DNA of 64,000 bases, from NCBI GenBank assembly GCA_035295125.1, contig DATGJP010000011.1, positions 62,001 through 126,000 on the forward strand, given 5' to 3'. The stretch is from JAICMB01 sp035295125 (GTDB lineage: Bacteria; Acidobacteriota; Terriglobia; Bryobacterales; Bryobacteraceae). Below are positions 62,351 to 64,000 of this stretch, in pieces (the first letter of the stretch is position 1; each line of letters begins with the position of its first letter). Both the position numbers and the translations under genes were made by a program. The notes below the pieces were generated by a model that saw only the letters and a program-made list of their open reading frames with translations, ran no database searches and was not told where the DNA came from.

Positions 62351-63133
62351 ATGTCTAAGACCTTCAGGGAGCACCAGCAGGACGTCGTTGAAATCGGAAA
62401 ACTCGTGTTCCAGAAGGGCTGGATTGCGTCGAACGATGGCAACATCAGCATCCGTCTCGATGACGACCGTATCCTCTGTACGCCAACCGCGATTTGCAAG
62501 GGCATGATGCAGGTCGAGGACCTGATCGTCTGCGACATGAAGGGGAATAAGATCGAGGGCACCCGGGAACGGACCTCGGAAATCGCGATGCACATCACCG
62601 TTTACCAGATGCGGCCCGATATCCGCAGTGTGGTTCATGCCCACCCCCCAGTTGCAACGGGCTTCGCAGCCGCGGGCCGTCCCTTGAATCTGGCGCTGCT
62701 CCCCGAAGTGATTATTGGGCTGGGAAGCGTGCCCATTGCCGAGTACGGCCTGCCTGGGACTCCCGCCCTGACGGCGGGCATGCTGCCATACATCCCCAAG
62801 TACGACGCGATCCTCATGGCTAATCACGGCGTCGTAAGCTATGGTTCAGACGTATACCAGGCCTTTTTCCGCATGGAGACGGTAGAGCATTTCGCACGCA
62901 TCACATTCGTGGCCGAAATGCTGGGCGGCGCCCGGGCCCTTCCCCGCGAGGAGGTCCGCAAGCTATTCGAATCGCGCGACCGCTATAACGTCGTCTCGCG
63001 GGCGCAAATGGAACCAGGATCTCCGGTCGTCGCCGAGGATATGCAGTCCTCGCAGGAGCGCTTCGAGCTCACGCGTCAGCAACTGCTTTCCATCATTGAC
63101 GAAGCTTTACGTGCGCGCGGCGTGCTCGCTTGA
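62351..63133 (+). CDS. Class II aldolase/adducin-family protein
   Basis: 260 residues. The zinc site includes Glu in SEIAMHITVY and HAHPPVATGFA (about 95-99, two His), with the third His in ANHGVVSYG (about 159). This matches L-fuculose-1-phosphate aldolase and related enzymes, which split sugar phosphates to dihydroxyacetone phosphate and an aldehyde, or decarboxylate. Substrate uncertain. It follows the M48 gene by 17 bases on the same strand. Its end overlaps a convergent membrane gene by 27 bases. Confidence 0.88.
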   Translation: MSKTFREHQQDVVEIGKLVFQKGWIASNDGNISIRLDDDRILCTPTAICKGMMQVEDLIVCDMKGNKIEGTRERTSEIAMHITVYQMRPDIRSVVHAHPPVATGFAAAGRPLNLALLPEVIIGLGSVPIAEYGLPGTPALTAGMLPYIPKYDAILMANHGVVSYGSDVYQAFFRMETVEHFARITFVAEMLGGARALPREEVRKLFESRDRYNVVSRAQMEPGSPVVAEDMQSSQERFELTRQQLLSIIDEALRARGVLA

Positions 63134-63688
63134 AGAATCCCACTCGGGAGGGCGGTGGCGATGCCGCCGGGCTGCTCCACGGGTGATCAAAAAGATTCCC
63201 ACAATCGTTGCCATACAAAATTTAGAGATCTCGATAAATTCGTAGATCCTCTGCATTACGTTTAACCGTTTTCGGGCGGCGAGGTCTTCAGTAGAAAGCC
63301 CGAACGCCACCTGCCTGCCTGACCAGATAATTTCCGGCGTAACGCGAAAATGCTGGAATGCAACGAGCAGGCACATCGCCGCTGGAACCAACGCCAGCTT
63401 CCTGGTGGAAGGCTCCAGGAACAGGAGGCCCGCCAGGATCAGGTCAAGCCCGATCTGCGCCACCTCCCAGTTCTCGAGATAGGAGCGAAGCTCTTCATTC
63501 GCGAGATGTTGCAAGATTATGCGGGCGTTGCCGGGTGTAATGGCATGAATTACTGACGCAGCCGGTTCCGGCGGCGACTGGAGCACCTCCTCCACATTGG
63601 CGAAATTACGCGTTACAGCAAACGCTACAAAAAAACTCGCGCCCATCCACATTCCCAGAACGAGCAACGCGATTCGGCGATATCTCAT
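63107..63688 (-). CDS. DUF4149-like membrane protein
   Basis: 193 residues from ATG 63688 (MRYRRIALLVLGMWMGASFF). Four membrane segments are seen: IALLVLGMWMGASFFVAFAV, LDLILAGLLFLEPS, LALVPAAMCLLVAFQ and ISKFCMATIVGIFLI. The start and the first segment match the DUF4149 pattern, in which G and F residues repeat in helix 1. The frame extends to 63886 but that part lacks a family match. Function unknown. Confidence 0.7.
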   Translation of the reverse strand: MRYRRIALLVLGMWMGASFFVAFAVTRNFANVEEVLQSPPEPAASVIHAITPGNARIILQHLANEELRSYLENWEVAQIGLDLILAGLLFLEPSTRKLALVPAAMCLLVAFQHFRVTPEIIWSGRQVAFGLSTEDLAARKRLNVMQRIYEFIEISKFCMATIVGIFLITRGAARRHRHRPPEWDSSSEHAART

Positions 63689-63797
63689 CAAACCGCCCAG
63701 TCTATCATCGGCCAGTAAAATGCTGTAAAAGGGGTGGCGCCGGTGGAACCCAGAAACGGTCGCCAACATCAGTAGAAGTGAGATTGGAGGTGCGAAC

Positions 63798-64000
63798 ATG
63801 AAAGGAACTCTCAAGAAAGTTTTCTTCACATTCGCTTGCGGGTTGATGGCGGTTCCGATGCTTGTACAGGCGGCGAATCCGCCCAAGAGCCTGCAGGATC
63901 GAGTGCGCCACGAGTTGGTGATGCTCCCTTATTACAACGTATTTGATGATTTGGGATTCAAGGTCGACGGAAGCACGGTAACGCTATATGGCGATGTAAC
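63798..64000 (+). CDS. BON-domain protein, exported, cut by window edge
   Basis: 67 residues visible from ATG 63798, with GGAGG 7 bases upstream. After a signal peptide (VFFTFACGLMAVPMLVQA) comes SLQDRVRHELVMLPYYNVFD then VDGSTVTLYGDV, the first half of a BON domain. BON proteins of the OsmY type act in the periplasm, in phospholipid or stress responses. The rest lies beyond the window. Confidence 0.82.
   Translation, partial: MKGTLKKVFFTFACGLMAVPMLVQAANPPKSLQDRVRHELVMLPYYNVFDDLGFKVDGSTVTLYGDV

Overview
This 64 kb window is GC-rich bacterial chromosome and reads like a member of the Acidobacteriota, close to the Solibacter/Bryobacter group. That placement is inferred from content: a large Oar-type TonB-dependent receptor with a carboxypeptidase-regulatory domain, a membrane-anchored Ser/Thr kinase, Asp-box propeller proteins, glycine-zipper and zinc-ribbon membrane proteins, and many dispersed palindromic repeats. 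It spans the replication-origin region. dnaA (50758-52065), dnaN and gyrB are transcribed leftward with no recF between dnaN and gyrB, and DnaA-box-like sites lie on both sides of dnaA. About 35 kb away is the mnmG-rsmG-parA-parB cluster with two parS sites at 14686-14724.

Layout. 1-1548: a degraded, probably foreign patch on the 3' side of tRNA-Cys, with a frameshifted replication-initiator-like fragment and a small papain-fold-like gene. 1549-5216 (minus): tRNA-Cys, CocE/NonD hydrolase, glycosyltransferase, PLP homeostasis protein. 5231-9742 (plus): a PD-(D/E)XK-like protein, a DUF697-like protein, a glycine-zipper protein, a DsbA-like protein and an SDR. 9743-12208: hydrolase broken by an in-frame TAG, tRNA-Arg, purD with an apparent CTG start. 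12241-16429: mnmG, rsmG, parS, parA, parB. 16560-16947: tRNA-Met, a candidate structured RNA with its own promoter, then a promoter that would make the next mRNA leaderless. 16948-28455: surface-polysaccharide cluster (Wzt-like ATPase, methyltransferase/coiled-coil protein, GT2-GT4 fusion, four GT2 enzymes, a DUF1972 glycosyltransferase) ending in alanine racemase.

28456-46900 is mixed: O-methyltransferase, TonB-dependent receptor, hydroxyacid dehydrogenase and threonine dehydratase, purine permease, kinase, MFS transporter, Asp-box propeller protein, OmpA-like protein, molbindin. 46898-52487 is the origin block plus tRNA-Gly. 52608-64000 holds DinB, an acyl-CoA dehydrogenase, the prfB (with programmed frameshift)-Sua5-MBL operon, an aminotransferase, divergent rhomboid and M48 proteases, a class II aldolase and the start of a BON-domain protein.

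The most notable non-coding features are the candidate RNA at about 16673-16890; a REPIN-like family (28512, 40683, 46729) made of inverted double hairpins; a second family of paired CAGGCG hairpins (33286, 36033, 55510, 60257, with a single copy at 46381); a 21-bp tandem repeat overlapping a promoter at 42691; a shared palindromic -10 between the rhomboid and M48 genes; and two genes (purD and the DUF1972 glycosyltransferase) whose conserved N-termini have no ATG, GTG or TTG start.
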